Made by a program: the position numbers and the translations under genes. DNA of 64,000 nucleotides from DATGJX01 sp963830545 (lineage in GTDB: Bacteria > Vulcanimicrobiota > Vulcanimicrobiia > Vulcanimicrobiales > Vulcanimicrobiaceae). The notes under the pieces were generated by a model. It was given only the letters and a program-made list of their open reading frames with translations, ran no database searches and had not been told where the DNA came from. Below are positions 43,932-54,288 of this stretch, one piece after another. Numbering within the stretch: position 1 is the first letter of the stretch; each line of letters opens with the position of its first letter. Where the stretch lies: positions 2,604,001-2,668,000 of the forward strand of contig CAWHMK010000001.1 in NCBI GenBank assembly GCA_963830545.1, read 5' to 3'.

Positions 43932-45506
43932 CTAAGAACAGCCGTTGCTGGTCAGCAGTACGTACCCGTCTGGGCCGTTGATGACGAGCGGACTAGCCAC
44001 CGGACGATGCTCGATGTCGGTGTACGTGTGATTTGCGGGAAGCGTATAGGTTACTTGCGTTCCGTTACCGGGGTCCACGAGTACCAAGGCGCCTTGGAAT
44101 TTCCGGTAATACAGGTTCGTTTGCGCGCGTACGTATGCGGCGCACGGCTTGCCGATCTCGGTGCTGTATTCCGAGCGATACGAGGGCGCGGCGCCTCCTA
44201 TCGGCGCGGGGTATACCCCGGCACCGCCTTCGTTTCCAATCGCGTACGTCGAGAGCGCCCAGTCTGCCTGCGCCGGGCTCAGCGTCGTCGGACAAGGCGT
44301 TGTCGTATTGTACACGTAGCCGTCGTCGCAGAAGTAGTCGATTATCCAAATCGCCTTGTGGTGCGCCTGCGCATATTCCATCCAACTCAGCGTCTCGGCG
44401 AACATTTCCGCGGAGCCGGTTTGGGTGTACGAGTCGTAATGCGTGAACCCGTTTTCATCCAGCATCCCGTCGACGTACGTGAGCGCCTGCGCTTCGTTCG
44501 GATCGGGCGTGGCGTCGTAAAGTGCGTGGTTCATGACGATTTTGAGGTGATACGGAGCGAGCGTAGGATCGGAATCGAACATCTGCCTTGCGGTTGCGAG
44601 CCAGTTCAACTGGTCCTTGATCCATGTCGGATCCTGCGCGTACAACCCGCCGTGATAGACCTGATGGAATCCACCGGACGTGTCGTAGTAACCGCAGCCG
44701 TACCAGCCAGGCTGCGGATTACCCTGTCCTAGGATCGGATTGGGGGCGTGTCCGTAATTCTCGAAAATGATGTTGTCCACGGCCAGCGCGTTGTAGCCGT
44801 TCTTGATCATGTACGTCGCGATCATGTTGATCTGATAATTCACGACGTCCTGATTGTCGATGTTCAGCGGCACGTCGCCGAAACCGGTGTTGTACGAGGG
44901 ATTTTCGCGCGTAGGATTGCCGTTGTTGTCACAGGCGTAGAGCACCCAATCCGGATGCTGGCCTTGCTGCCAGCAGGCCAAATTGCAGTTCGAAACGAGC
45001 CGTTCGTCTTCGTTCGGAAGCATGTAGCGCGAAACGAGCATGCCGGGGTGCGCGCTGTCCCAATACTGCGTTTGGAACGAACCCCACACGGCGTCTTCAT
45101 ACGGCGCTTCCGCGGTAATTTGCGCGGGGGTCATCTGCGCATTGTTGCGTCCGTACGCATCGAAAATCTGTATAAGTGAGAAGCGCCCCGTCGTGTCCGG
45201 CAGAATCGTGTTGCCTTGCGCTGCCGGCGTTGCAGTTGGCGGCGGCGTGATCGTCGAGATCGGCGTGGGCGTCGGGGGTGGAACGGGCGTAGGCGTATGA
45301 GCGGGTGAAGCAGTCGGTGTCGGCGTTGCGCCAGGCGAATGTGTCGGCGATGCAGAGCCCGTCGGGCTCGGACCCGGCGGCTGCGGTCCTCCGCCGGGTA
45401 CCGGCGGCGTCGAACTGCTGCCTCCGCCGCCTCCGCAAGCAGCGAGTGACGCGGCGAAGACGAGCCCCGCCAGCAGATGATGCGAAAAACGTGTTGATGC
45501 GCGCAC
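43932..45506 (-). CDS. Lipoprotein with glycoside-hydrolase-like domain
   Basis: 524 residues. Lipobox ASLAACGGGGG, then about 70 residues of Pro/Thr/Ser linker. The folded domain (about 110-500) contains HPGMLVSRYMLPNEDERLVS, NMIATYMIKNGYNALAVDNI, VDGMLDENGFTHYDSYTQTG, HKAIWIIDYFCDDG and a final beta segment VTYTLPANHTYTDIEHRPVA. The layout resembles TIM-barrel glycosidases of the GHL15 type with acidic strand ends (VDNI, MLDENG); catalytic residues are not assigned. Stops 40 bases downstream of the aroA start. Confidence 0.65.
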   Translation of the reverse strand: MRASTRFSHHLLAGLVFAASLAACGGGGGSSSTPPVPGGGPQPPGPSPTGSASPTHSPGATPTPTASPAHTPTPVPPPTPTPISTITPPPTATPAAQGNTILPDTTGRFSLIQIFDAYGRNNAQMTPAQITAEAPYEDAVWGSFQTQYWDSAHPGMLVSRYMLPNEDERLVSNCNLACWQQGQHPDWVLYACDNNGNPTRENPSYNTGFGDVPLNIDNQDVVNYQINMIATYMIKNGYNALAVDNIIFENYGHAPNPILGQGNPQPGWYGCGYYDTSGGFHQVYHGGLYAQDPTWIKDQLNWLATARQMFDSDPTLAPYHLKIVMNHALYDATPDPNEAQALTYVDGMLDENGFTHYDSYTQTGSAEMFAETLSWMEYAQAHHKAIWIIDYFCDDGYVYNTTTPCPTTLSPAQADWALSTYAIGNEGGAGVYPAPIGGAAPSYRSEYSTEIGKPCAAYVRAQTNLYYRKFQGALVLVDPGNGTQVTYTLPANHTYTDIEHRPVASPLVINGPDGYVLLTSNGCS

Positions 45507-45644
45507 GAAAACAGCCCTCTCGTGCGCGCAGTATACGCTGTGTGAATAGTTCGAAAGAACGGGCGGTGGGCCCTAAGTCCGGGCCTTTGGGTCCTGTTGC
45601 GTCAACACTACATGACCCTACGCATAGCCGCTCGCGCGGCGCAT

Positions 45645-45726
45645 TGGGGAAAGTGGGATTTGAACCCACACGGGTTGTGCCCGGCCGCTTTTGAGGCGGC
45701 TGCGTCTACCGTTCCGCCATTTCCCC
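45645..45726 (-). tRNA. tRNA-Leu(CAA)
   Basis: Acceptor GGGGAAA/TTTCCCC, anticodon stem GCCGC/GCGGC, loop CTCAAAA, class II variable arm, T-loop TTCAAAT. CCA not encoded. Confidence 0.94.
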
Positions 45727-45734
45727 AGGTGGAA

Positions 45735-48700
45735 CTACCGCGGATTCGAGAGGTTGCGAAGGCGCGCCTGCGCTTGCAGCGCGTTTTGGGCGCGCACGGC
45801 TCCGTAGCGAACCGGACCTCCGCCGCCGGGCGCGTATGTGAGGATGACAAGCGCATCGGCAGCGTGATGCTCGACCACGGCTTGCGCCACGCTGCCGCGC
45901 GGCCATGCCGCAAATGAAAGTCGGCGCGCGGACGGATTGAAGAAGCCGACGGCATCGCGGGTTTGCAGGATGCGCGTCTGCTTTTGGATCGCGAACGAGG
46001 TAAGCTGCTGCGCCCTCTGCGCGGAGGAACCCGCGAACGTCGCCTTCAGCGTGACGGTGAACGAAGCGTCACGCGGATCGATCGCTATCATTTTGCGGAA
46101 CACCGCACCGTGCGGCGGTGCATCCGGCGCGTCGTATGTAAAGACTGCGCTGCCGCGGCGAGCATCCACCTGCGTGGCGTAGCATCGGTTGAACGTGCCC
46201 GTTGCAATCGGATGCGTATACTTGGCGATGTAATCGCGTGGCGACGGCGGCAGCATGTGCAGCCACGCATCGCGCAGGCCGCCGACCGTCGTGAACAGAT
46301 TTCGACCGCTCGCCGCGTCCTGCAAGACGAACGCGCGCGCGCCCGCGCACGGCGAGACGACGAGGCGGACCGCTGCATTCTCGAAGATCACCGCGGGGTA
46401 GCCGTCGCGGTAGACGTCGGCGCGGTAGACCCGCGCGGTTCGCTGTGCGGCGAGATTCGCCGCTATCCAACTGCCCGGGCGAAGCGAAAGACGGTCGCGT
46501 GCGGCCGCGGATGCGAAATCGGCGGAATGCTCCAGGGTTGCGGCAACCGCCTGCCCCATCGCCGGACGCAGCGGAAGAAGGAGTGCGTCGCGGGCAGGAA
46601 TCGTCAGCGGCGGAACGCTCATGTGAAATGCGCCCGCCTGAACGCTGCCGGGATGCGTATGCAAGGCCGTGCGTCCGTAATTCACGACGTCGAGGAAAGC
46701 GTAACGCTCATCCGAGGAAACGAGCAGCGCCGCATTGGGGATGCCGCCTGCAGCGGGGCGCGCAATGCGCGCGCGTCGCGCGGTCGCGACGATGCGTCCG
46801 CCGGCTTCGCGAAACCGCGCAAGTTTTCGAAGCACGCTTGCGATGTAGTGCAAGCGCACGCCGTTCGGCGGAAGAATCAGGACGGGATACTGGTACAAAT
46901 CGCGCTGCGAGGCGTACCGCAAATCGACGAGCGAGCACGTGATCCGGATGATGCGGCAGCCCTTCTGCGCGATTGTCGTCGCTTGCGCGACGTTCGCCAC
47001 GTCGTCGTTGCCGAGGTGCGAAGAATCGTACGCGCTGGTCAAATACGCGATCGCCGCGTCTGCGGCCGGATGGGTTTGCGCGAGCTGCGAACCGAACCTG
47101 CGGATCAGCGCGCCGAATTGCGCAGTCGGCGCATAGCGCGCCTGCGGCGTCAGCTGCACGGAAAGTGCCGCATCCCACGAATAGAACGCATTTGCCCACG
47201 GCGCTTCCCAGCCCGCCGGATTGAGTGTGTCCTGCACCGGAAAGTTCACGACCCCGTGCGCCCCCGACTGGAGCATCGTATGGAGCGCGAGCGTCGTATT
47301 CGAAGGGTCCGCCGGTCGCGGCGCAGGTTGGTCGGCGTCTTGCAGCCATCCCGCTTGGAATTCGCTGATCATGACCGGGTGGTGCGGCTGCGTTTGCAGC
47401 AGGCCCGTCGTGAATTCCAGTTGCGCGCGGTCGTGTTCGCCGATACTGTAGGCGTCGCTCTGGTACCAGTTGCCCCACGCCCACACCGGAGCCGACGCCG
47501 TGACTTTCATGTCGTACGTGTTGATGAAGACGGGGACGCCGGGCGCCGCGCCGCGCACGACCGAGGACAGATAGGAAATGTAGCGGTGAAAATGCGGGCC
47601 CGGCCACGTGTCGTTGTCGATGTACGCCCCCTGGTCGTCGTCGAGCGCGATCGCGAACACGTCCTGCCGCCACGGCGCAATCGCATGAAGCACCGTTTTC
47701 AGCCAGCGGGTAGCGTAGCGCATGTGAACCGGATTGTTCAACCACTCCTGCGCGGCTGAATTCGAACGTTCGTTCTGCAGCGTTGCGGTTGCGGGATACC
47801 GTCCTTCGAGCACGTCCCGGAGCGGCATATGGTATTGCGGGCGCTCCAGCAGCCACGCCGGATATCCGCCGTTGCGCCATTCGTTGCGGATAACCGGCCC
47901 GGGACGCAGCACGATATGGAATCCGTCTGCGTCGATGAGTTTGAGCAGCCCGACGAGATCGCGCCGTGCGTTCGTTCGCCCGGTGAAATCGAAGTCGCCC
48001 TCGCGCACTTCGTGCCAGTTCCACATCACGTAGAGATCGATCGTGTTGATGCCCATGCCGCGATAACGCTGCAACGCGCTCGCCCACCGATCGCGCGGAA
48101 TTCGCTCGTAGAAAAACGTCGCTCCGTAAAGAAAAAACGGAGAAGTTTTTGGCTCTTGCGCTCGCGCCGGCGCGGCGCACCCAAAGAGCGCCGCCGCAAC
48201 GACAGCGGCAGTTGAAACGGCAAAGGGCCACGCACGCTGATTGCGCGCAGCGAGCAAATAGGAGACCGTGCCGGCGGCGAGCCACGCGATGCCGAGCGCG
48301 ATTGGACGCAAGCCGGTGCCCGCAAACGCGTAACACCAGCCCGCGAGCGCAACGAGCGCCGGAAGGGGATACAGCCACATGCGGAACGGCGCGCGCTCCC
48401 CGCGCATGCGAAGCGCGAACAACGCGCCGATTTGCGCGATGTTCCCCGTCAAAATTCCGGCGGCGCTCAGTACCGCGATGACGTCCACGAGGTTGAAGAA
48501 GCAGCCCGCGATCGAAATCGCGCCGATGCCGAGCAGGGCAACGTGCGGAAAGTGTTTGGTGGGATGCAGGCGGGCGAACCATGGGAAAAACGCGCCGTCG
48601 CGCGCTGCGGCGAATGGAACGCGCGCAGCGCCGACGAGATTTCCGTAAAGCGAGGCGAACGCCGTGACCAGAATCAGCACCGTGACGGCGATTGCGGCGC

Positions 48701-49556
48701 GCGCGCCCCACGCCTGCTGCACGACGGTTGCTCCGACGAATTGCGACTGCGCGGTCGGGTGTCCGCTTGGGTCGAGAAGCGTCCGCCACGGAATCGCCGC
48801 GAGAACGCCGATTTGCAAAAAGAGATAGAGGGCGAGAACGATGAGAATCGCGCCGACGATCGCGAGCGGAAGCGTGCGCTGCGGATCGTGCACTTCTTCG
48901 CCGACGAGTGCGATCTGCGAGTAGCCCGCGTAGTCGTACAGCGTAACGAACAGCGCGCTCCCCAAGCCCGTGACGAATCCCCAGCCGAACGAGAGCCTGC
49001 GCGGGCGGCAGGAAGGCGCGATGCAGATCCCCGTGTGAAAATCCCGCGATTCCGACGACAAGCAGCGTCGCAATCGCTGCGACACTGAGGTACGCTCCCA
49101 GACGCGCGACCGCGGTGATCCGGCGATAGACGAATGCGATACTCACCAGACCGATGCCGACCGCGATGGCGTGCGTGAGGTTCGGATTGCTCGCCGCCGG
49201 CGCGTAGAGATAACCGGTGTACTGCGCGAAGCCGATGTATCCGGTAGCGATGATGAGCCCGCTGCTCAAGAAGAACTGCCAGTTGAACAGAAACGCGAGC
49301 AGCCGCCCCCACTCTCCGCACCGAAAACGTCGCGAAGATACGCATACGTGCCGCCGGCTCCCGGATAGCGCGAACCCAGTTCCGCCCATACCAGGCCGTC
49401 GCAGAGCGCGACTATTGCGCCCGCAATCCATCCGGCGATCGCGAGCGGACCCGCGAGCTGCGCGAGCACGAGCGGAATCGTTATCAGCGGACCGATCCCA
49501 ATCATCGTGATGATGTTGAGCGCGAGGGCGCCGCGCAGGCGTATTCCGCGGACCAT
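45735..49556 (-). CDS. APC-family permease fused to GH35-like domain (two frameshifts)
   Basis: Starts at ATG 49556 as an amino-acid-type permease: NIITMIGIGPLITIPLVLAQ, GSRYPGAGGTYAYLRDVF, YDYAGYSQIALVGEEVHDPQ, about 12 membrane segments. Without a stop it continues through AWPFAVSTAAVVAAALFG and ARAQEP (near 48165) into a GH35 beta-galactosidase-like domain: MGINTIDLYVMWNWHEVREG, LRPGPVIRNEWRNGGYPAWL and the nucleophile-type ISEFQAGWL. The usual ENEYG acid/base motif is replaced by DDDQGAY. Frame breaks near 49318 and 48998 lie in the permease; the permease-GH35 junction is in a single frame. The linker also resembles a signal peptide, so two fused or overlapping genes are possible. Confidence 0.8.
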
Positions 49557-49609
49557 GATTGCGCGGTTCTCTGTAGTACCGGGCGACCCTGGCGGCGAAG
49601 CGCGGTCGT

Positions 49610-50653
49610 ATGACGAACAGACGAAGCGCACTAGCACGGTTGATGAATCTGCACGGCGATCTCCGGATCGAGTACATCACGAGCCCGGCATTGGAAGGAA
49701 ATGCGCTCGGAGATCCCGCGGAACGCCCCGTTGCCGTATATCTGCCGCCCCACTACGATCCGGAAGGTTCGAAGCGTTATCCCGTGCTGTACTGCCTGCA
49801 CGGATACACCGGCGATACGGCGGCGCTGCTGTCCGCGCGCCCGTGGGAGTACAACGTCGTGCAGCGCGCGGACCGGCTTCATGTGCGCCGGGAAATGGAA
49901 GCGGCGCTGCTCGTCATCGTGGACGGATTTACGCGCCTCGGCGGCTCGCAATACGTCAACTCCGTTCACAACGGCGATTATGCGACATACGTCATCCGCG
50001 ACGTCGTCGGTTACGTGGATCGCACCTATCGAACCGTTTCGTCCGAAGGTGGAAGAGCAGTGCTCGGAAAGTCTTCCGGCGGTTTCGGTTCGTTGCATCT
50101 GTGCATGAACTACCCGGGCGTGTTTTCGGCGTTCGCGTCGCACAGCGGCGATTGTTATTTTCGTTACGCGGATCCGCCGCTGTTCGTACAGGCGCAGCGC
50201 GTGCTCGAAAAGCACGACTGGGATATCGCCCGCTTCGTCGAGCAATTCGAAGCCGCGAATAAGCGGCCTCAAAGCGATTACGCAACGATGGAATTGCTCG
50301 GCTACACCGCCGCCTACTCGCCGCGCAGTGCAACCGCGTTCGATCTCGATCTGCCCTTCGACCGCGGCACCGGCGAGGTGCGCGAGGAAGTCTGGGCACG
50401 CTGGCTGGCATTCGATCCCGCGGAGATTTGCACCGAGAAGCGCGCGGAACTGGCCGCCCTGCGCCTGCGTTACCTCGACTGCGGACGACGGGATGAGTAC
50501 TCGCTCGACGCCGGCGCGCGCGTGGTCGCACAGCGGATGCGCGAAATGGGCTTGGACGTGCGCCACGAAGAATTCGACGACGATCATCGAAACGTAGGAT
50601 ACCGCTACGACGTATCGCTGCCGGCTTTGTCCGGCGTCTTGGAGAGAGCATGA
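49610..50653 (+). CDS. Alpha/beta-hydrolase esterase (EstD type)
   Basis: 347 residues. Seen: RPVAVYLPPHYDPEGSKRYP, YCLHGYTGDTAALLSARPWE, nucleophile serine in AVLGKSSGGFGSLHLCMNYP. The Asp is probably in YLDCGRRDEYSL and the His in EEFDDDHRNVGYRYD. Such enzymes hydrolyse acyl esters such as enterobactin-like or S-formylglutathione-like substrates; the natural substrate is not known. Overlaps the next gene by ATGA. Confidence 0.88.
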   Translation: MTNRRSALARLMNLHGDLRIEYITSPALEGNALGDPAERPVAVYLPPHYDPEGSKRYPVLYCLHGYTGDTAALLSARPWEYNVVQRADRLHVRREMEAALLVIVDGFTRLGGSQYVNSVHNGDYATYVIRDVVGYVDRTYRTVSSEGGRAVLGKSSGGFGSLHLCMNYPGVFSAFASHSGDCYFRYADPPLFVQAQRVLEKHDWDIARFVEQFEAANKRPQSDYATMELLGYTAAYSPRSATAFDLDLPFDRGTGEVREEVWARWLAFDPAEICTEKRAELAALRLRYLDCGRRDEYSLDAGARVVAQRMREMGLDVRHEEFDDDHRNVGYRYDVSLPALSGVLERA

Positions 50654-51228
50654 ACCGGTTGGTCGCGTCCGCAGTTCTGTGCGGGCTCATGGCCGTTGCG
50701 CTGCCCGCCGCCGCGCAGCAGCCGCAGCAAAGCTATTCCGCGGGACAGCCGGGCGCGCCGAACCAGTACGTCGATCCGGGCATGTCGTTTACGGCGCCGC
50801 CCGAGTACGTCAAGGCGGCGATTCCGCCGCACGATCCCGTCGATTTCGATCAGCCGACGGTCGTCGCGGCGTTCATGGGCAACCGCGGAAAACCCGACAT
50901 GCACGTTATAACCATTCAAATGGAAAACTTCGACGGGCCGCTCAGCGGTTTTGAAATGGTGACGGAAAACGAACTGCGGGATCAAACCGACGGCGTCTTC
51001 GTGAAGAAAAAAGAGCTGACGACGCTTTCGAACGGCATGCCGGCGTACTGGCAAGACATTACGGTCGGCAGCGGTTTCGACGAGCAGAAACGCTATGAGT
51101 ACGTGTGGATAGACGGCGTGCGCGGTATCGTGCTTTCGATTACCGGGCGCTACGGCGAACTTACCGAAGACGACGCGAAGAAGGCGCTTTCACAAGCGAG
51201 CAGCGTCGCCTACCCGAATAACCACTAG
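50650..51228 (+). CDS. Secreted hypothetical protein
   Basis: 192 residues with a signal peptide (LVASAVLCGLMAVALPAAAQ). The mature part (PHDPVDFDQPTVVAAFMGNR, MPAYWQDITVGSGFDEQKRY, GIVLSITGRYGELTEDDAKK) resembles PsbP/DUF1795-like small beta-alpha exported domains, but this is only a resemblance. Translationally coupled to the esterase. Confidence 0.65.
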   Translation: MNRLVASAVLCGLMAVALPAAAQQPQQSYSAGQPGAPNQYVDPGMSFTAPPEYVKAAIPPHDPVDFDQPTVVAAFMGNRGKPDMHVITIQMENFDGPLSGFEMVTENELRDQTDGVFVKKKELTTLSNGMPAYWQDITVGSGFDEQKRYEYVWIDGVRGIVLSITGRYGELTEDDAKKALSQASSVAYPNNH

Positions 51229-51249
51229 CGGCTTGACCCGCCCCACGCG

Positions 51250-52413
51250 TTAGACGCGCGAGACGCTATCTCGTGCAGAATTCGTCAGCGCTTGGCTCAG
51301 ATCGCCGATGAGATCTTCTATATCTTCGATGCCGACCGAGAGCCGAAGCAATCCGTCGGTGACGCCGCGTTTTTCGCGTTCCTCTCTGGGAATCGAGCCG
51401 TGCGTCATCCGCGCGGGGTGACAAATCAGTGATTCGACTCCGCCGAGGCTTTCCGCCAAACTGAAATAGTGCATGCGGTTCGCGAAGTCGATCGCGCGCT
51501 GCTCCGGTCCTTTGAGCGTGAACGACACCATGCCGCCGAAGCCGCTCATTTGCCGTTTCGCTAATTCATGCTGCGGATGTGAGGGGAGTCCCGGATAGTA
51601 AACGCGTTCGACTTCGGCGTGCGCCTCCAAGAATTCCGCCACGGCTTGCGCGTTCTTGGCATGTTCGCGCATCCGGAGGGCGAGCGTCTTTGCTCCGCGC
51701 ATCGTGAGCCACGCGTCGTGCGGGCCGGGGACACCGCCCACGGCGTTCTGATGGAATTTGATTGTCTCGTGGAAGTCTTTGCCGCTCGTCAGCGCTGCGC
51801 CGCCGACGACGTCGCTGTGTCCGCCGATATACTTCGTCGTCGAGTGAACCACGACGTCCGCGCCAAGCGCAAGCGGCTGCTGAAAGAACGGCGAGGCGAA
51901 GGTGTTGTCGACGACCACGATCTGCCCGGCCGTGCGAAGCGACGCAACCGCGCGAATATCGATGAGTTTTAACAGCGGGTTCGTGGGAGTTTCCACCCAG
52001 AACATCTTCGTGTTCGGTTTGATTGCTGCGCGCACGGCATCGATATCGGCCATGTCGACGTACGTGAAGTCCAATCCGTATCGCGCCAGCACGCGCGAAA
52101 AAAGCCGGTAGGTTCCACCGTAGAGATCGTCGGTCACGACTACGTGATCGCCGGCGGAGAGCAAGTTTAAAGCGGCCGACGTTGCGGCCATGCCGCTTGC
52201 GAACGCGCTGCCGTACTCGGCGCCTTCGAGTGCTGCGAGCTGCGCTTCGAGCGCAAGGCGCGTCGGATTGACCGTACGGCTGTAGTCGTACCCTTTGTGC
52301 TGACCGACTGCTTCCTGCGTGTAGGTGGAAGTTTGATAGACCGGAACGATGGTCGCGCCGGTAGCCGGGTCGGCGCCTTGACCGACGTGAATCGCTTTGG
52401 TGGAAAATTTCAC
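51250..52413 (-). CDS. metB: Cystathionine gamma-synthase/lyase
   Basis: 387-residue PLP enzyme of Cys/Met metabolism. Seen: GYDYSRTVNPTRLALEAQLA, PLP lysine in VVHSTTKYIGGHSDVVGG, ESLGGVESLICHPARMTHGS. With cystathionine beta-synthase directly upstream (one base between), gamma-lyase activity in reverse transsulfuration is likely; gamma-synthase cannot be excluded from sequence. Confidence 0.93.
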   Translation of the reverse strand: MKFSTKAIHVGQGADPATGATIVPVYQTSTYTQEAVGQHKGYDYSRTVNPTRLALEAQLAALEGAEYGSAFASGMAATSAALNLLSAGDHVVVTDDLYGGTYRLFSRVLARYGLDFTYVDMADIDAVRAAIKPNTKMFWVETPTNPLLKLIDIRAVASLRTAGQIVVVDNTFASPFFQQPLALGADVVVHSTTKYIGGHSDVVGGAALTSGKDFHETIKFHQNAVGGVPGPHDAWLTMRGAKTLALRMREHAKNAQAVAEFLEAHAEVERVYYPGLPSHPQHELAKRQMSGFGGMVSFTLKGPEQRAIDFANRMHYFSLAESLGGVESLICHPARMTHGSIPREEREKRGVTDGLLRLSVGIEDIEDLIGDLSQALTNSARDSVSRV

Positions 52414-52414
52414 G

Positions 52415-53785
52415 CTAGTGCCGCACCTTCGTGTCGCTGGAAGCGGAGAGGTAGCTGATGATGTCTTGGCGTGTCAGAACGCCGATGGGTTCGTCTTCGT
52501 CGGTCACGACCACGGCGTGATTCGCCAGGGTGAGAAGTTTGTACGCGCGTTCGATCTCGTCGCTTTGATCGAGTACGGGAAACGGACGGCCCATGACTTC
52601 GCTCACCGGTTTGTGAATGATGTCCGCACGATCGAAAACGGCTTGCATGACGCCGACGTCGTTGATGCTGCCGATTTGCTCGGTGCCGCGCATGACCGGA
52701 ATCTGCGAAATTTCGTACTGTCGAAGCAAGTCGAGCGCCATTTGGACGACGTCGGTGTCCTTGACCGTAATCAGCGGCGGCAAGGGCCGTTTGCTGCGCA
52801 GCACTTCGCCGACGGTTGCGCGCCGTTTCCCTTCTGAAAGAAACCCGTTCGCGATCATCCATTCGTCGTTGAATATTTTCGACATGTAGCCGCGGCCGGA
52901 GTCCGGAAACAGTACGACGAGCACGGCGTCGTGCGGCAGGGTCTTCGCGAGCTTCATCGCGGCGACGGCCGCCGTTCCCGATGAGCCGCCGACGAGAAGG
53001 CCTTCCTCGCGCGTGATGCGCCGCGCCATGAGGAACGATTCGCGATCCGAAACGCGTACCGTCTCGTCGATCACTTTCATGTCGACGGTCTCGGGCAGAT
53101 ACGACATTCCGATTCCTTCGACGGCGTACGATTTCGGCGTGTCGCCCGAATAGATCGACCCTTCGGGATCGGCGCCGATGACGTGAATCTTCGGGTTCTG
53201 CTCCTTTAAGTAGCGCGCGGTGCCGGAAATGGTGCCGCCCGTGCCGATGCCCGCCACGAAGTGCGTAATGGTTCCGGCGGTCTGATTCCAGATTTCCGGA
53301 CCGGTCGTGTGATAGTGCGCTTCGGGATTATGGTGGTTGTGGAATTGGTTTGGCTGGAAAGCTCCGGCAATTTCCGATGCGAGCCGGTTCGCCACGCCGT
53401 AATACGACTCGGGCGAATCGTTGGGAACGTTCGTCGGCGTAACCACCACCTCGGCGCCGTACGCGCGCAGCAGGTCGACTTTTTCTTTCGCCATTTTGTC
53501 GGGCATGACGAGGATGCAGCGGTATCCGCGTATCGCGGCGGCCATTGCCAGGCCGGAACCGGTGTTGCCGCTCGTCGGTTCGACGATGGTACCCCCCGGT
53601 TTGAGCAAATCCGCGCGTTCCGCCGCGTCCAGCATCGCAACCGCGGGACGGTCCTTCACGCTCCCGCCCGGATTCATGTACTCGACCTTGGCCAGCACCA
53701 GACACCCCGCGCCGTCGGTGACCTTGTTCAGCCGTACGAGCGGCGTGTTTCCGATGGCTTTGAGCGCATCGTTGAAATAGTGCAT
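52415..53785 (-). CDS. cbs: Cystathionine beta-synthase with CBS pair
   Basis: 456 residues. PLP-fold domain (1-320): LAKVEYMNPGGSVKDRPAVA (cofactor Lys), EPTSGNTGSGLAMAAAIRGY, glycine loop VAGIGTGGTISGTARYLKEQ, GGSSGTAAVAAMKLA. CBS pair (330-455): VVQMALDLLRQYEISQIPVM, NHAVVVTDEDEPIGVLTRQD. No heme-binding extension. ATG 53785 starts the conserved N-terminus (MHYFNDALKAIGNTPLVRL); TTG 53818 would add 11 residues. Makes cystathionine from homocysteine and serine. Confidence 0.93.
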   Translation of the reverse strand: MHYFNDALKAIGNTPLVRLNKVTDGAGCLVLAKVEYMNPGGSVKDRPAVAMLDAAERADLLKPGGTIVEPTSGNTGSGLAMAAAIRGYRCILVMPDKMAKEKVDLLRAYGAEVVVTPTNVPNDSPESYYGVANRLASEIAGAFQPNQFHNHHNPEAHYHTTGPEIWNQTAGTITHFVAGIGTGGTISGTARYLKEQNPKIHVIGADPEGSIYSGDTPKSYAVEGIGMSYLPETVDMKVIDETVRVSDRESFLMARRITREEGLLVGGSSGTAAVAAMKLAKTLPHDAVLVVLFPDSGRGYMSKIFNDEWMIANGFLSEGKRRATVGEVLRSKRPLPPLITVKDTDVVQMALDLLRQYEISQIPVMRGTEQIGSINDVGVMQAVFDRADIIHKPVSEVMGRPFPVLDQSDEIERAYKLLTLANHAVVVTDEDEPIGVLTRQDIISYLSASSDTKVRH

Positions 53786-53936
53786 GCCGGCACGCGTGTC
53801 CGACGCCGTCGTCGTCAAGATTCATGGCCTCCAGGAAGTGTGGGATGTTCGCGCTTCCGCGCTCGCGCGACAGGCCCCTCCGCTCGGTCACATTGCCGGG
53901 GCGGGGTATGATGTAGGCAGAAAGAGGGGAGTCTTC

Positions 53937-54281
53937 ATGAAACGCGCTCAAGCCTTCGGGCTAGTTATCGCAATTGCCGGGATTTTTGCGCTGGCCGCGT
54001 GCAATGACTCCGCGCTGCCTCCCGGCGGAACGTATCAAACCGTGACGGGCGTGGTCTTGGACGCGGCTACGAACGCGCCGGTGGCCGGTGCGACGGTGAC
54101 GATCGACACGATTCTCACGAGCACGACGGACTCGGCCGGGAAGTTCTCGTTTGCGAAAGTTCCGGTCGGCGACATCGACTATCAGGTGAGCGCGCCGAAC
54201 GGAACGTACAAAGCCTATACCAGCAGCGCGCATCTCGCGCCCGACAAACCCCTCGCGCTCACCATCACCCTTTCACACTGA
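53937..54281 (+). CDS. Lipoprotein with carboxypeptidase-regulatory-like domain
   Basis: 114 residues. Signal LVIAIAGIFALAACNDSALP with a lipobox Cys, then one CarboxypepD_reg-like beta-sandwich: TVTGVVLDAATNAPVAGATV, STTDSAGKFSFAKVPVGDID. GAGGGGAG lies just ahead of ATG 53937. Probably a surface structural lipoprotein. Seven bases separate it from the glycerate kinase gene. Confidence 0.75.
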   Translation: MKRAQAFGLVIAIAGIFALAACNDSALPPGGTYQTVTGVVLDAATNAPVAGATVTIDTILTSTTDSAGKFSFAKVPVGDIDYQVSAPNGTYKAYTSSAHLAPDKPLALTITLSH

Positions 54282-54288
54282 CGCGCAC

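Noticed and set aside
46708..49680. 990-codon minus-strand frame overlapping the permease/GH35 gene
   Set aside because: Only a short part (about 49000-49310) carries permease sequence, as the middle of the frameshifted gene; the rest is a shadow frame.
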